DNA of 64,000 bases, from the NCBI RefSeq assembly GCF_025628895.1, contig NZ_JAOTJC010000004.1, positions 238,388 to 302,387 on the forward strand. Direction: 5' to 3'. Below, piece by piece: positions 26,712-34,843 of the stretch (positions within the stretch are counted from its first letter, which is position 1; each line of letters begins with the position of its first letter). This stretch comes from Alteromonas salexigens (GTDB lineage: Bacteria; Pseudomonadota; Gammaproteobacteria; Enterobacterales; Alteromonadaceae). Position numbers and translations under genes: made by a program. The notes under the pieces are model-generated. The model made no database searches, was not told the origin of the DNA, and worked only from the letters and a program-made list of their open reading frames with translations.

Positions 26712-26784
26712 GTTTATCATTCTCATATAAGCATTCAGTTCTTGCAGCAGGGCACATCACCCCGCTGCAGTCCTTGCCGTCCGG

Positions 26785-29700
26785 CTATGGTGCGGCGATT
26801 ATTGCGTTATCGATGCGGTACACGGCCCCCTCGCCGGTTCCCCAGCCAGGGAATACCATCACTACGTCGATAGCACTGATGTCCAGGCCGGCATCAAACA
26901 ACGTCTGTAAGGTAAAGGTATAGGTTTGCCACTCGCCGACCACCGGTGCTTCACCCTCGACGCTGGCCGTTAATGGCAGCTCCACTGCCGTGGCCGTGTC
27001 GCCAGACTCAATTTTAAAGAACCACTCGGCATCAGGGTTAACAGGGGCATCTACGATTTTCATTTCAAACTGAACCACACCGCCGTTCAGAATGGCTGAA
27101 GCGTCGTGATATACGCCATCGTCAGCCAGGAAACCCATCACGGTAGGTGCTGAGCCAATCACAAATTCTGCAACAGTGCCGTGGGCTTCATCATCCTGCT
27201 CTTCGGTAGGTTTAGAGCCGCCACAGCAATCCCAGATTGACCACTGCTCGGCAGCGGTATTGGCAAATAGGGTGATCTCGCCTTCCGGAGGCGGCGCAGG
27301 CACACCGATAATCGCGTTATCGATACGATACACCGCACCTTCACCTGTACCCCAGCCAGGGAACACCATCACCACGTCGATGCTGCTGATATCAAGACCG
27401 GCATCAAACAGTGTTTGCAAAGTAAAGGTATAGGTCTGCCACTGGCCTACCAGCGGGGTGTGCCCTTCGACGCTCGCGCTCAGCGGTAACTCCACTGCGG
27501 TCGCCGCATCGCCCGACTCAATCTTGAAGAACCATTCTGCGTCCGGATTATTCGGTGCTGAGACAACCTTCATTTCAAACTGTACCACGCCGTTTTCCAG
27601 CAGCGCTGATGCATCGTGATACACCCCATCATCGGCCAGGAATCCCATAACGGTCGGTGCTGCACCAATCATGAATTGCGCCACTGTGCCGTGGGCATCG
27701 TCATCCTGCTCTTCGGTAGGCGTACTGCCGCCACAGCAATCCCAGATAGACCATTGGTCAGCAGCGCTGTCGGCAAACAATGTCAGCGAACCAGGTACTG
27801 ACGGTGAGGGCGCATCAGGGTAGTAAATTTTAACGTTATCAACCCGGTACAATGCACCTTCGCCCGTTCCCCAGGCAGGGAAGATCATCAGCACGTCAAT
27901 AGCTGACGCGTCCAGACCGGCTGCTACCAGGTCGCTGATCGCGAAGGTGTAGGTTTGCCATTCACCGGTAGTCGGTGCCACACCTTCCTGACTTTCGGTC
28001 AGGGGTAGTTCCACCGCCGTCGCAGCATTATCCGCCTCAACTTTAAACAACCAGGTTGAATCCGGGTTAGCCGGCGCATCCACGACTTTCAAATCAAACT
28101 GGATAACGCCTTCTTCAATGATACTGGTGGCATCAAATGGTTTGTTACCGCCACCGGCGTCCGGACGGGTGATAAAGCCATTTACAGTAGGATCGGCACC
28201 TACCATGAATTGGGCAACCATGCCGTGATCGGGATCCTCATCCATTTCTTCGGTGGGGGTAGAACCGCCACAGCAATCCCACATGGGCCAGTCGAGATTT
28301 TCTTCGTCTTCGAAGATCACCAGCTCAGGGAAGCTGACGCCGTCCTGCGCAATTTGCACATCATCCAGCTGATAAACTGCACCCGAGCCCGTGTCCCAGG
28401 CAGGGAACACCATAATCACATCAATAGCGGACAGGTCCAGCCCGGCATCGGCCAGCATTTGCAGTGGAAACTCAAAGGTTACCCACTCGCCTACCACTGG
28501 CGTCGTGCCAGCCGGGTTGTTAGCCAAAGGCATTTCCACGGCCGTGGTATTGTTATTACTTTCTACCTTGAACATCCAGGTAGAATCCGGATTTGTGGGC
28601 GCGCTTACCACCTTCATGTCGAAGCTGATACTGCCGTTCTCAGCAATGGGTGACGCATCAAACGGGCTGGCTTGCCCTTCCGGATCAGTCAAAAACTCGC
28701 TGCGGGTAATGAAACCGTTAACGGTGGGTGCATCGTTTACATAAAATTCATACACATCCCCACGGTCGGCATCGTCTACCAGCATAGGCGTAGAACCGCC
28801 ACAGCAATCCCAGGCCGCCCAGTTTGGATTTGGGGTGCCATCAAAAATAGTCAGGTTTTGTGGGATGCCGCTTGAGGGCGGGGTAGGGATTGGCGCTTTG
28901 CCTTCTACCAGTGCATCGTCAAGGCTTTCGTAGCCCGGACGCACCGTTTCGCACCCTCTGCCTGTGTCAAAATCAGAGGCGCACTGATACACCCGTACAT
29001 AATCAATTTCGTAGGTTTGTCCTTCAGCGAAGGCGTCAGCATCAATACCCAGTTCATTGACGTTTTCAGGCCAGTTCCCGCCTACGGCCAGATTCAGCAG
29101 TAAGTGGAACTCCTGGTCGAATGGTGCGCTGTCCCAGTGGGTGGTTAACTCACCACTGCCCTGGTCAAAGTATTCGGCGAACCAGCCACGATGGGCCAGA
29201 CCAACAGCCTCACCTTTGCTGTTGTAACGCACTTCTGACTGGCGCTGAGTCTGATACAGGTAACCATCGACATACCAGCGAATTTCGCCTTCCTGCCATT
29301 CGATTGCATAGGTATGGAAGCCATCTGCCGGATTCATATCATTGGGCAGCTCATAGGCTTTGCCTGAATTGACATTGTTTGGCCAGTCCTGACCGTAATG
29401 CAGGGTGCCGTATACAAAATCTTCAGGCGTGCCGTCTTCCCGGGCCGCCTTTAAGTTGACTGACTCAACGATGTCGATCTCGCCAGATTTTGGCCAGCCA
29501 CCATACACGTAATCAGTCGGTAACATCCAGAATGCCGGCCAGCTGCCCTGACCTGACGGCAACTTGGCCCGCATTTCAAAGCGCCCATATTTAAAGTCTG
29601 CTTTATACCGGGTATTCAGTCGCGCTGATGTGTAGGGTTTAGGAGCACCTTCCTCAGAAGGTAGGGCCACGATGTGCAGATTGCCATCAGCGACATAAGA

Positions 29701-29961
29701 GTTGGCCGGATCATCGGTGTAACACTGCTTCTCATTGTTACCGCCTCCCTCGCAGTTGACTTCATGCGTCCATTTATTGTCATCGATGGTGTCCCCATCG
29801 AATTCGTCACTCCAAACCAGTTCCCAGTCAGAAACCGGTGCGGTAGCATCCACGGCGGTAAAGTCGGACTCAGTCTCCGCACTTCCACCACCACACCCGA
29901 CAAGCGTTGCCGCTGCAATAGCGGTCACCAGCCGGGAAAGTTGAGTTGCTGTGTATTTCAT
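26785..29961 (-). CDS. GH16 laminarinase lipoprotein with four tandem C-terminal modules
   Basis: A 1058-aa surface enzyme. The lipobox is VGC (Cys23) followed by a Gly/Ser linker. The GH16 domain (about 45-328) has the catalytic motif GEIDIVES with nucleophile Glu161, helper Asp163 and acid/base Glu166, and the second signature EFHLLLNLAVGGNWP. From residue 370 to the end there are four copies of a 163-169-residue module, each containing WDCCGGS with vicinal cysteines. They probably bind beta-glucan or act as spacers. GH16 of this type hydrolyses internal beta-1,3 bonds of laminarin. It is the first gene of an operon with the TonB receptor, under two LacI/cre-like palindromes. Confidence 0.93.
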   Translation of the reverse strand: MKYTATQLSRLVTAIAAATLVGCGGGSAETESDFTAVDATAPVSDWELVWSDEFDGDTIDDNKWTHEVNCEGGGNNEKQCYTDDPANSYVADGNLHIVALPSEEGAPKPYTSARLNTRYKADFKYGRFEMRAKLPSGQGSWPAFWMLPTDYVYGGWPKSGEIDIVESVNLKAAREDGTPEDFVYGTLHYGQDWPNNVNSGKAYELPNDMNPADGFHTYAIEWQEGEIRWYVDGYLYQTQRQSEVRYNSKGEAVGLAHRGWFAEYFDQGSGELTTHWDSAPFDQEFHLLLNLAVGGNWPENVNELGIDADAFAEGQTYEIDYVRVYQCASDFDTGRGCETVRPGYESLDDALVEGKAPIPTPPSSGIPQNLTIFDGTPNPNWAAWDCCGGSTPMLVDDADRGDVYEFYVNDAPTVNGFITRSEFLTDPEGQASPFDASPIAENGSISFDMKVVSAPTNPDSTWMFKVESNNNTTAVEMPLANNPAGTTPVVGEWVTFEFPLQMLADAGLDLSAIDVIMVFPAWDTGSGAVYQLDDVQIAQDGVSFPELVIFEDEENLDWPMWDCCGGSTPTEEMDEDPDHGMVAQFMVGADPTVNGFITRPDAGGGNKPFDATSIIEEGVIQFDLKVVDAPANPDSTWLFKVEADNAATAVELPLTESQEGVAPTTGEWQTYTFAISDLVAAGLDASAIDVLMIFPAWGTGEGALYRVDNVKIYYPDAPSPSVPGSLTLFADSAADQWSIWDCCGGSTPTEEQDDDAHGTVAQFMIGAAPTVMGFLADDGVYHDASALLENGVVQFEMKVVSAPNNPDAEWFFKIESGDAATAVELPLSASVEGHTPLVGQWQTYTFTLQTLFDAGLDISSIDVVMVFPGWGTGEGAVYRIDNAIIGVPAPPPEGEITLFANTAAEQWSIWDCCGGSKPTEEQDDEAHGTVAEFVIGSAPTVMGFLADDGVYHDASAILNGGVVQFEMKIVDAPVNPDAEWFFKIESGDTATAVELPLTASVEGEAPVVGEWQTYTFTLQTLFDAGLDISAIDVVMVFPGWGTGEGAVYRIDNAIIAAP
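26788..28854 (-). repeat. Four tandem protein modules with WDCCGGS core
   Basis: Module positions within the GH16 protein are residues 370-538 (DNA 28348-28854), 546-713 (27823-28326), 725-887 (27301-27789) and 895-1058 (26788-27279). Each has the order: Leu-x-x-Phe start, WDCCGGS, a conserved PTVxGF strand, an FxMKVV strand, NPDxxWxFKxE, TAVExPL, and a FPxWxTGxGAxYxxD end. Modules 3 and 4 are the most alike at protein level, yet differ at many third codon positions, so they are not a very recent copy. Confidence 0.9.
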
Positions 29962-30014
29962 TTTTTTCAGCCCCGAAATGTAATCTGCACACTTTGTTAA
30001 AAAGCACCCACCAC

Positions 30015-30028
30015 TGAAAGCGCTTACA
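30015..30028. promoter_or_regulatory. LacI/cre-like operator, proximal copy
   Basis: TGAAAGCGCTTACA differs at one position from the perfect palindrome 32 bp further upstream. It lies about 54 bp ahead of the GH16 start codon on the minus strand. The pattern fits LacI/GalR-family operators (consensus TGNAANCGNTTNCA). Confidence 0.7.
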
Positions 30029-30046
30029 AAATCTCGTTAAAAATTC

Positions 30047-30060
30047 TGTAAGCGCTTACA
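30047..30060. promoter_or_regulatory. LacI/cre-like operator, distal perfect palindrome
   Basis: TGTAAGCGCTTACA is a perfect 14-bp palindrome about 86 bp ahead of the GH16 start. Together with the copy at 30015 the start-to-start distance is 32 bp, close to three helical turns, which allows co-operative binding of two dimers or a tetramer. No LacI-type gene lies in the window. Confidence 0.75.
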
Positions 30061-30204
30061 ACTTGTTAACCAAATATAGCGGAGGAAAAAATATTTAACA
30101 ATAACTTTACTTAAATTTTGATCAGGTACTTTAGTATGAGCGTAAGGTCGCCCTGTCGGGGAGACGACCCTCATTTTGAGATTACAGATGGGTTGAAGCA
30201 GCGC

Positions 30205-30630
30205 CTAGCGATGGATGAATTCATCCTCTTTTTCCGTCTTGCGACGGGGCAAGGCAAACTCCATGGCCGGCGGGGGCGTGCTGGTGTGTGAAGACTCCAG
30301 ATAGTCATTGATGCTGTCTATTCCTGCCAGCGAGGAGCACAGTGCTTCCGGGTGAGTGCCCAGATGCGGATTATAGCGAACCAGCCAGGCTCGCATCTCT
30401 TCGGTGTCACCATCTGACATAGCATAGAGTAAATGATACATGCGGATGAAGGCGAGTTGCAGCGCCGCCTCGTGAGCATCGGTATCAAACCCCACCAGCG
30501 AGGTCTGCGCCAGTGCGGTTTCTGATATGCCTAAAAAATCAGCAGCTTGCACGTTATTCCAGCCCAGTTCTTCATAAGCCCAGGTGAATGCTTTCATGAC
30601 GACAGCGGGTTGTGTGGCAGCGACGGTCAT
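30205..30630 (-). CDS. MbcA/ParS/Xre-type antitoxin-like protein (DUF2384)
   Basis: The start is the Met at 30630, preceded by AAGGGGAAA; about 141 aa. The N-terminal half is a helical HTH-like region (NNVQAADFLGISETALAQ). Residues about 83-115 match the toxin-binding domain (MRAWLVRYNPHLGTHPEAL, then GIDSINDYLES). In MbcA/ParS systems this protein neutralises a RES-domain NAD-consuming toxin encoded next to it. The neighbouring gene here does not look like a RES protein, so it is either an orphan or a regulator recruited from such a system. The tail is charged and Pro-rich. Confidence 0.72.
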   Translation of the reverse strand: MTVAATQPAVVMKAFTWAYEELGWNNVQAADFLGISETALAQTSLVGFDTDAHEAALQLAFIRMYHLLYAMSDGDTEEMRAWLVRYNPHLGTHPEALCSSLAGIDSINDYLESSHTSTPPPAMEFALPRRKTEKEDEFIHR

Positions 30631-30793
30631 AGAATTTCCCCTTGCTTTGCAGATAAAACAACGTAACACCGCCTATCCCTTGCGAAATACATTCCACAAT
30701 TGTTAATAAGGCGTTATTCGGGTGTTTTGGTTAGTAATTGGATGCGACCACAATGGGTTAGTGATGAGCAGTTACTGAGCCAGCCGAGAAAAA

Positions 30794-31231
30794 TTAGCGG
30801 TTCTTCTGAAAATGAACCCGTTCAGCGCGCCTATCCAGTGCGTAGCCGGCTTGCAGGCTCCATTGTAGTGCGTCCTGATAGTGATCAAAGAACCGGTGAG
30901 GCAGCGAATGCGCTTCATAGATATTATCTAATTGCGCGCGGGTGCTGTTACGCACCGAGGAGTTTTCCAACACCAGCGCGACTGATGCCAGACCATGTTC
31001 TGCAGCAATGGCAATGCCGTGACGCAAGCGCGCCTCAGCCGCCGGCACCATCAGGCTTTCACCTTCGAGAATTGTAATGTCTGCCCAGCGGGCACCGTAA
31101 ACAGGCGCCACCTCCTGCACATAATCCCGGGTGTAGGCGTACACGCACTCCAGATTCCACGGACCATACGCGTGCGTTATCAGATGTTCGCCGCACAGGG
31201 TCAGATTATATTCACCGTGGATAAATTTCAT
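30794..31231 (-). CDS. Hypothetical protein with STAS/SpoIIAA-like appearance
   Basis: A 145-aa soluble protein. The arrangement (an initial beta hairpin FIHGEYNLTLCGEHLITHAYGPW, a helix, a WADITILEG strand, a helix with PAAEARLRHGIAIAAEHGLASVALVL, then a final helix) resembles the STAS/SpoIIAA-like fold found in many small marine-bacterial proteins, but the match is by eye. There is no signal peptide and no catalytic motif. It lies on the same strand 163 bp upstream of the MbcA/ParS-like gene. I see no RES-toxin features (no conserved Arg-Glu-Ser pattern). Confidence 0.55.
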   Translation of the reverse strand: MKFIHGEYNLTLCGEHLITHAYGPWNLECVYAYTRDYVQEVAPVYGARWADITILEGESLMVPAAEARLRHGIAIAAEHGLASVALVLENSSVRNSTRAQLDNIYEAHSLPHRFFDHYQDALQWSLQAGYALDRRAERVHFQKNR

Positions 31232-31422
31232 CGTTTCAGAAGAGACTTATAGCAGTAACAGTCAGTAGCCAACCGGGTTTCTCAGTACCAGCAGATATTG
31301 AATAATCGTCTGCGATCCATAGCCTGCCAAACCAGCCAGTAATCCTGTTACGCGCCTGCGTGTAAAGATTGGCTAACCAAACAGAAAATGCATGGCACGG
31401 TTACCCGTGCCATTCACCGATA

Positions 31423-31923
31423 TTACTCGTAAGCGCCACTGGAATAGGTTAATTCATAGCTGTGGCTGTAGATTTCCAGAATATTACCAAACGGGTCTTC
31501 CATGTAAATCATGCGGTATGGCTTCTCATCTGGGTAATAGTAACGTGGCTCTTTCATGCGACGCTTACCGCCGGCCGCTTCAATTTTCTCGGCAAGGCCT
31601 TCCAAATCGGGATCCTGTACACAGAAATGAAAAATACCGGTTTTCCAGTATTCAAAGTTATTTTCCGGATCTTCCTGACCGTTAAACTGGAATATTTCTA
31701 CCCCGATACGGTCGCCGGTGGACAGATGGGCGATCTTAAACGAGCCCCAACCTGCTCCGAATACGTCAGTGCACATTTCACCAATGGCGCTGTCGTCTTC
31801 TTCAATGACGGTGGGCTTCATAATGAGATACCAGCCCAGCACCTCGGTATAGAATTTTACGGCAGCTTCTACATCTGGAACAGACAAGCCGATATGTGAA
31901 AACGTTCTTGGGTACGGTGTCAT
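31423..31923 (-). CDS. VOC (glyoxalase/bleomycin-resistance/dioxygenase) superfamily protein
   Basis: A 166-aa protein. Two beta-alpha-beta-beta-beta motifs are visible: metal ligand candidates are His10 (FSHIGLSVPD), Glu in VEIFQF, His in GIFHFCVQDP and Glu in PFGNILEIYSH, the 2-His-2-Glu pattern of the superfamily. An AAGGGGG ribosome-binding site precedes the ATG at 31923. It is divergent from a LysR regulator with 106 bp between start codons, the usual LysR-target layout. It could be a lyase, isomerase or dioxygenase; substrate unknown. Confidence 0.88.
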   Translation of the reverse strand: MTPYPRTFSHIGLSVPDVEAAVKFYTEVLGWYLIMKPTVIEEDDSAIGEMCTDVFGAGWGSFKIAHLSTGDRIGVEIFQFNGQEDPENNFEYWKTGIFHFCVQDPDLEGLAEKIEAAGGKRRMKEPRYYYPDEKPYRMIYMEDPFGNILEIYSHSYELTYSSGAYE

Positions 31924-31994
31924 GAATAACCCCCTTTGGTTACAGTTCGAATTTTGTATACGGGTACCTTACGCCAAGAGAAACAAAATGATAA

Positions 31995-32021
31995 ATTATC
32001 AATATTTTTAAATTTGATAAT
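31995..32021. promoter_or_regulatory. Inverted repeat in the LysR/VOC divergent promoter region
   Basis: A perfect 8-bp inverted repeat ATTATCAA/TTGATAAT with an 11-bp AT-rich spacer lies just before the LysR start codon. Its size and AT-rich dyad fit a LysR-type binding site controlling both divergent genes. Confidence 0.65.
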
Positions 32022-32029
32022 GTAATTTT

Positions 32030-32959
32030 ATGAAGATTAATCCAGTCTGGTTGCAGACGTTCCGGGTACTGGCCGATACCGGTAGCTTTACTAAAACCGC
32101 TACCACCCTGTTTATGACTCAGCCCGGGGTGAGTCAGCATATTAAGAAGCTGGAGGAAGTGTGTGGCTATTCCCTGCTTAACCGTTATGGCAAACGGTTC
32201 GATTTAACCCGACAGGGGGATTTGCTGTACCGCCATGCACTGGCGGTGGCTGAAGAAGAAAAGAAGCTGTTGCAGGCGTTAGGGGAAGATGATCCGGTGA
32301 GTGGCGACTGTCGCATTGCCTGCTCCGGCTCCACGGCGCTGAGAATATACCGGCACTTGCTGGGGCACCAGGCTGAGCATCCTGGGTTGACCATGCAGCT
32401 GCAGGCGGCACCGTACCAGTCTATTCTTAGTGCCATCGCGCAGGGTGATATTGATTTAGGGGTGGTGACCGAAAAACCGGATGCGCTGCAGTTTACTGCC
32501 AAAAAAATTGGTCGCGAGTCCATTGCCATCATTGTGCCGGCAAATCGTCCTCAGGGCGCGCAACTGTTACCGGACTACCTGCAACAGTTGGGGATCATTC
32601 GCCATCCCGACAGCGACTATTACACCCGGCTTTATCTGGATCATAGTGAGTCCGATACCCTGCGTAGCGTGGCTTTTCAAACTCTGCCCACCCGCGGGTT
32701 TGTCAATCAGATCCACGATATCCTGTTACCCGTTTCACAGGGGTTGGGCTTTGCCGTGTTACCTTACAGCGTGTTGGTGGCAAGCCCTTACCGGGACCGA
32801 TTAAGCGTCATGAGTAATATCCCGCTGATTGCCGAAACCTTGTATTTGGTGTATCGCAAGAACCGGCAGTTACCCGCGCGATTTGATGCAATAATGTCGC
32901 TGCTGGGTGAACACCTGGCCGATGACGGGCATCACAGTACTGGCACCGCTGTTACCTAA
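32030..32959 (+). CDS. LysR-family transcriptional regulator (VOC-linked)
   Basis: A 309-aa protein with an N-terminal winged helix-turn-helix (residues 4-62: FRVLADTGSFTKTATTLFMTQPGVSQHIKKLEEVCGYSLLNR) and a periplasmic-binding-protein-like effector domain (about 90-295). LysR regulators typically respond to a small metabolite. The divergent VOC gene is the natural target, through the inverted repeat at 31995-32021. Its stop codon overlaps that of the convergent SMR gene by 4 bp. Confidence 0.9.
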   Translation: MKINPVWLQTFRVLADTGSFTKTATTLFMTQPGVSQHIKKLEEVCGYSLLNRYGKRFDLTRQGDLLYRHALAVAEEEKKLLQALGEDDPVSGDCRIACSGSTALRIYRHLLGHQAEHPGLTMQLQAAPYQSILSAIAQGDIDLGVVTEKPDALQFTAKKIGRESIAIIVPANRPQGAQLLPDYLQQLGIIRHPDSDYYTRLYLDHSESDTLRSVAFQTLPTRGFVNQIHDILLPVSQGLGFAVLPYSVLVASPYRDRLSVMSNIPLIAETLYLVYRKNRQLPARFDAIMSLLGEHLADDGHHSTGTAVT

Positions 32960-33285
32960 TGCACGCTGTCTGACACCAGCGTGACCATCACCACGCCGGC
33001 CAGGATCAGGCCGATACCGGCGATGGCGGGTAGATCGAGCTTCTGGCCGAACAGCGCCCAACCTATCAGGGCAATAAGCACAATACCGGTACCGGCCCAG
33101 ACCGCGTAGCTTATTCCCACCGGAATCACTTTAATGGCCTGGGCCAGGCAATAGAAAGCCACACTGTAGCCCGCGATCACCCACAAACTCGGCCAGAGTC
33201 TGGTCATACCGTCGCTGAGTTTAAGTGCAGAAGTGGCGGCCACCTCCGCCACAATGGCCACGGCCAGATAAATCCAGTACACCAT
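32956..33285 (-). CDS. Small multidrug resistance (SMR) family transporter
   Basis: The start at 33285 has a strong AGGAGG; the open frame up to 33363 is upstream padding. The product is 109 aa with four transmembrane helices, the standard SMR length. Glu14 in TM1 (AIVAEVAATSALKLSDG) is the essential proton/substrate carboxylate. The sequence WAGTGIVLIALIGWALFGQ in TM3 is typical of the QacE/EmrE branch rather than the guanidinium exporters, although that distinction is not certain by eye. It exports cationic compounds in exchange for protons. Confidence 0.9.
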   Translation of the reverse strand: MVYWIYLAVAIVAEVAATSALKLSDGMTRLWPSLWVIAGYSVAFYCLAQAIKVIPVGISYAVWAGTGIVLIALIGWALFGQKLDLPAIAGIGLILAGVVMVTLVSDSVH

Positions 33286-33331
33286 GCTATTGTCCTCCTG
33301 CCCTAACAATTCTACCGACGCATTACGCTGA

Positions 33332-34624
33332 TTAATGTAACTTAAGTCGCGGGCTAAGCGCACTGCTTAGTTTGCGCACCAGAATATTCAGCACGCCGCG
33401 CACTTTGCCGTGCACAGCTAACTGATGCATATTGTACAGCGACACATAGACCAGCCGGGCCAGCCGCCCTTCGATAAACATGCTGGAATTGGCCAGCGAG
33501 CCCATCAGACTGCCCACCGTGCTGTACTTGCTCAGGTGTACCAGCGAGCCGTAATCCTTATATTGGAAATGGCCAAGCGGCTTGCCGTCATACAGACGGA
33601 TCAGGTTCGTAGCCGCGACCGAGGCCATCTGGTGGGCAGACTGCGCCCGCGGGGGCACCCACTGGCCGTTTTCCTGTTTGATACCACAACAGTCACCAAT
33701 CACAAAGATGTTATCGTGGACCGTACTTTGCAGCGTAGGTGTTACCAGGATCTGGTTGCCGCGGTTGGTTTCAAAAATATCCATTGAGGTCAGAAAGTCA
33801 GGGGCTTTGACGCCCGCCGCCCACACCATCATGTCGGCATCAATACGGGTATCAGCTTTGGTCGTAAAGCCATTCGCATCGGCCTGGGCCACCATGGTGC
33901 CTTCCAGTACCTCAATCCCTAGTTTGAGCAGCGCCTGTCTGGCCGAGTCGGCAATGCGTTCAGGCAAGGCGGGCAGGATCCGGTCACCGGCTTCAATAAT
34001 CGACACTTTCAGACGTTCAGCCGACATCGCAGGCATGCCATAGGTTTTCGCCAAATTAGCGATGTGATGCAGCTGGGCCGCCAGCTCGGTACCCGTGGCA
34101 CCGCCCCCTACAATAGCCACATGCAGAGACGATTTATCGGTACTGCCCTGATTAATACGCAGCAGCTGATTGAGCAGGGCACGGTGAAATTTTTCGGCGC
34201 CCTGCAATGAGTCTAATGAATAACAATGTTCCGCCACGCCGGGCGTGCCAAAGTCATTGCACACACTGCCTATTGCCAGCACCAGCTCGTCGTATTCCAG
34301 AGTACGTGGTGGCAGGATCTCGTCACCGTCTTCGTCGCACAAAGCCGCCAGTTCAATGGTGCGTGCGTCAGGATTAATCCCGGTGAGGGTACCCGGCATA
34401 AACTGATAATGGTGACGGGCCGCATGCATCGCGTAATCAACGCCATCGGAATGTTTATCAATGACGCCGGCTGCTACTTCGTGAAGCAACGGCTTCCAGA
34501 TATGGGTACGGTTTTTATCTACCAGCGTAATATCGGCGTCACCGCGCTTGCCCAATGTGCGGCTAAGCCGGGTAACCAGCTCTAAACCGCCGGCACCTCC
34601 GCCCACTACAATAATTTTTTTCAT
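33332..34624 (-). CDS. ndh: Type II NADH dehydrogenase (NDH-2)
   Basis: A 430-aa membrane-associated flavoprotein that passes electrons from NADH to quinone without pumping protons. The FAD dinucleotide fold is at the N-terminus (IIVVGGGAGGLELVTRL) and the NADH fold at mid-length (VAIVGGGATGTELAAQL). A third signature, IFVIGDCC, contacts FAD, and APPRAQSAHQMA corresponds to the conserved quinone-side AQxAxQ region. The C-terminal amphipathic helix is basic, consistent with peripheral membrane binding. Length matches E. coli Ndh. It lies upstream of the SMR gene with 46 bp between them. Confidence 0.93.
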   Translation of the reverse strand: MKKIIVVGGGAGGLELVTRLSRTLGKRGDADITLVDKNRTHIWKPLLHEVAAGVIDKHSDGVDYAMHAARHHYQFMPGTLTGINPDARTIELAALCDEDGDEILPPRTLEYDELVLAIGSVCNDFGTPGVAEHCYSLDSLQGAEKFHRALLNQLLRINQGSTDKSSLHVAIVGGGATGTELAAQLHHIANLAKTYGMPAMSAERLKVSIIEAGDRILPALPERIADSARQALLKLGIEVLEGTMVAQADANGFTTKADTRIDADMMVWAAGVKAPDFLTSMDIFETNRGNQILVTPTLQSTVHDNIFVIGDCCGIKQENGQWVPPRAQSAHQMASVAATNLIRLYDGKPLGHFQYKDYGSLVHLSKYSTVGSLMGSLANSSMFIEGRLARLVYVSLYNMHQLAVHGKVRGVLNILVRKLSSALSPRLKLH

Positions 34625-34806
34625 GCGTCATTCCATTTGCCAATTAGTACAGGTAACGCATCGCCACAGTAGGTGGCAATTGCCGATGACTGACAGACAA
34701 AAAGGTGACGCAAGCCATTGCGATGGCTTACCTGTAGTAACTGGCACAGACGTCAATCATTTCAGCCATACGGTGGCCTGAGATCACAGCATGGCTGAGA
34801 TGACTG

Positions 34807-34832
34807 GTGTCAGGAGGGCGTCCCCCTGACAC
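34807..34832 (-). other. Strong hairpin downstream of TonB receptor 2
   Basis: The stem GTGTCAGG/CCTGACAC extends by an inner GGG/CCC around a three-base loop, with a single bulged A. It has no T-run, so it may stabilise the 3' end of the receptor mRNA rather than terminate it. Confidence 0.5.
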
Positions 34833-34843
34833 GCCAGGTTAGA

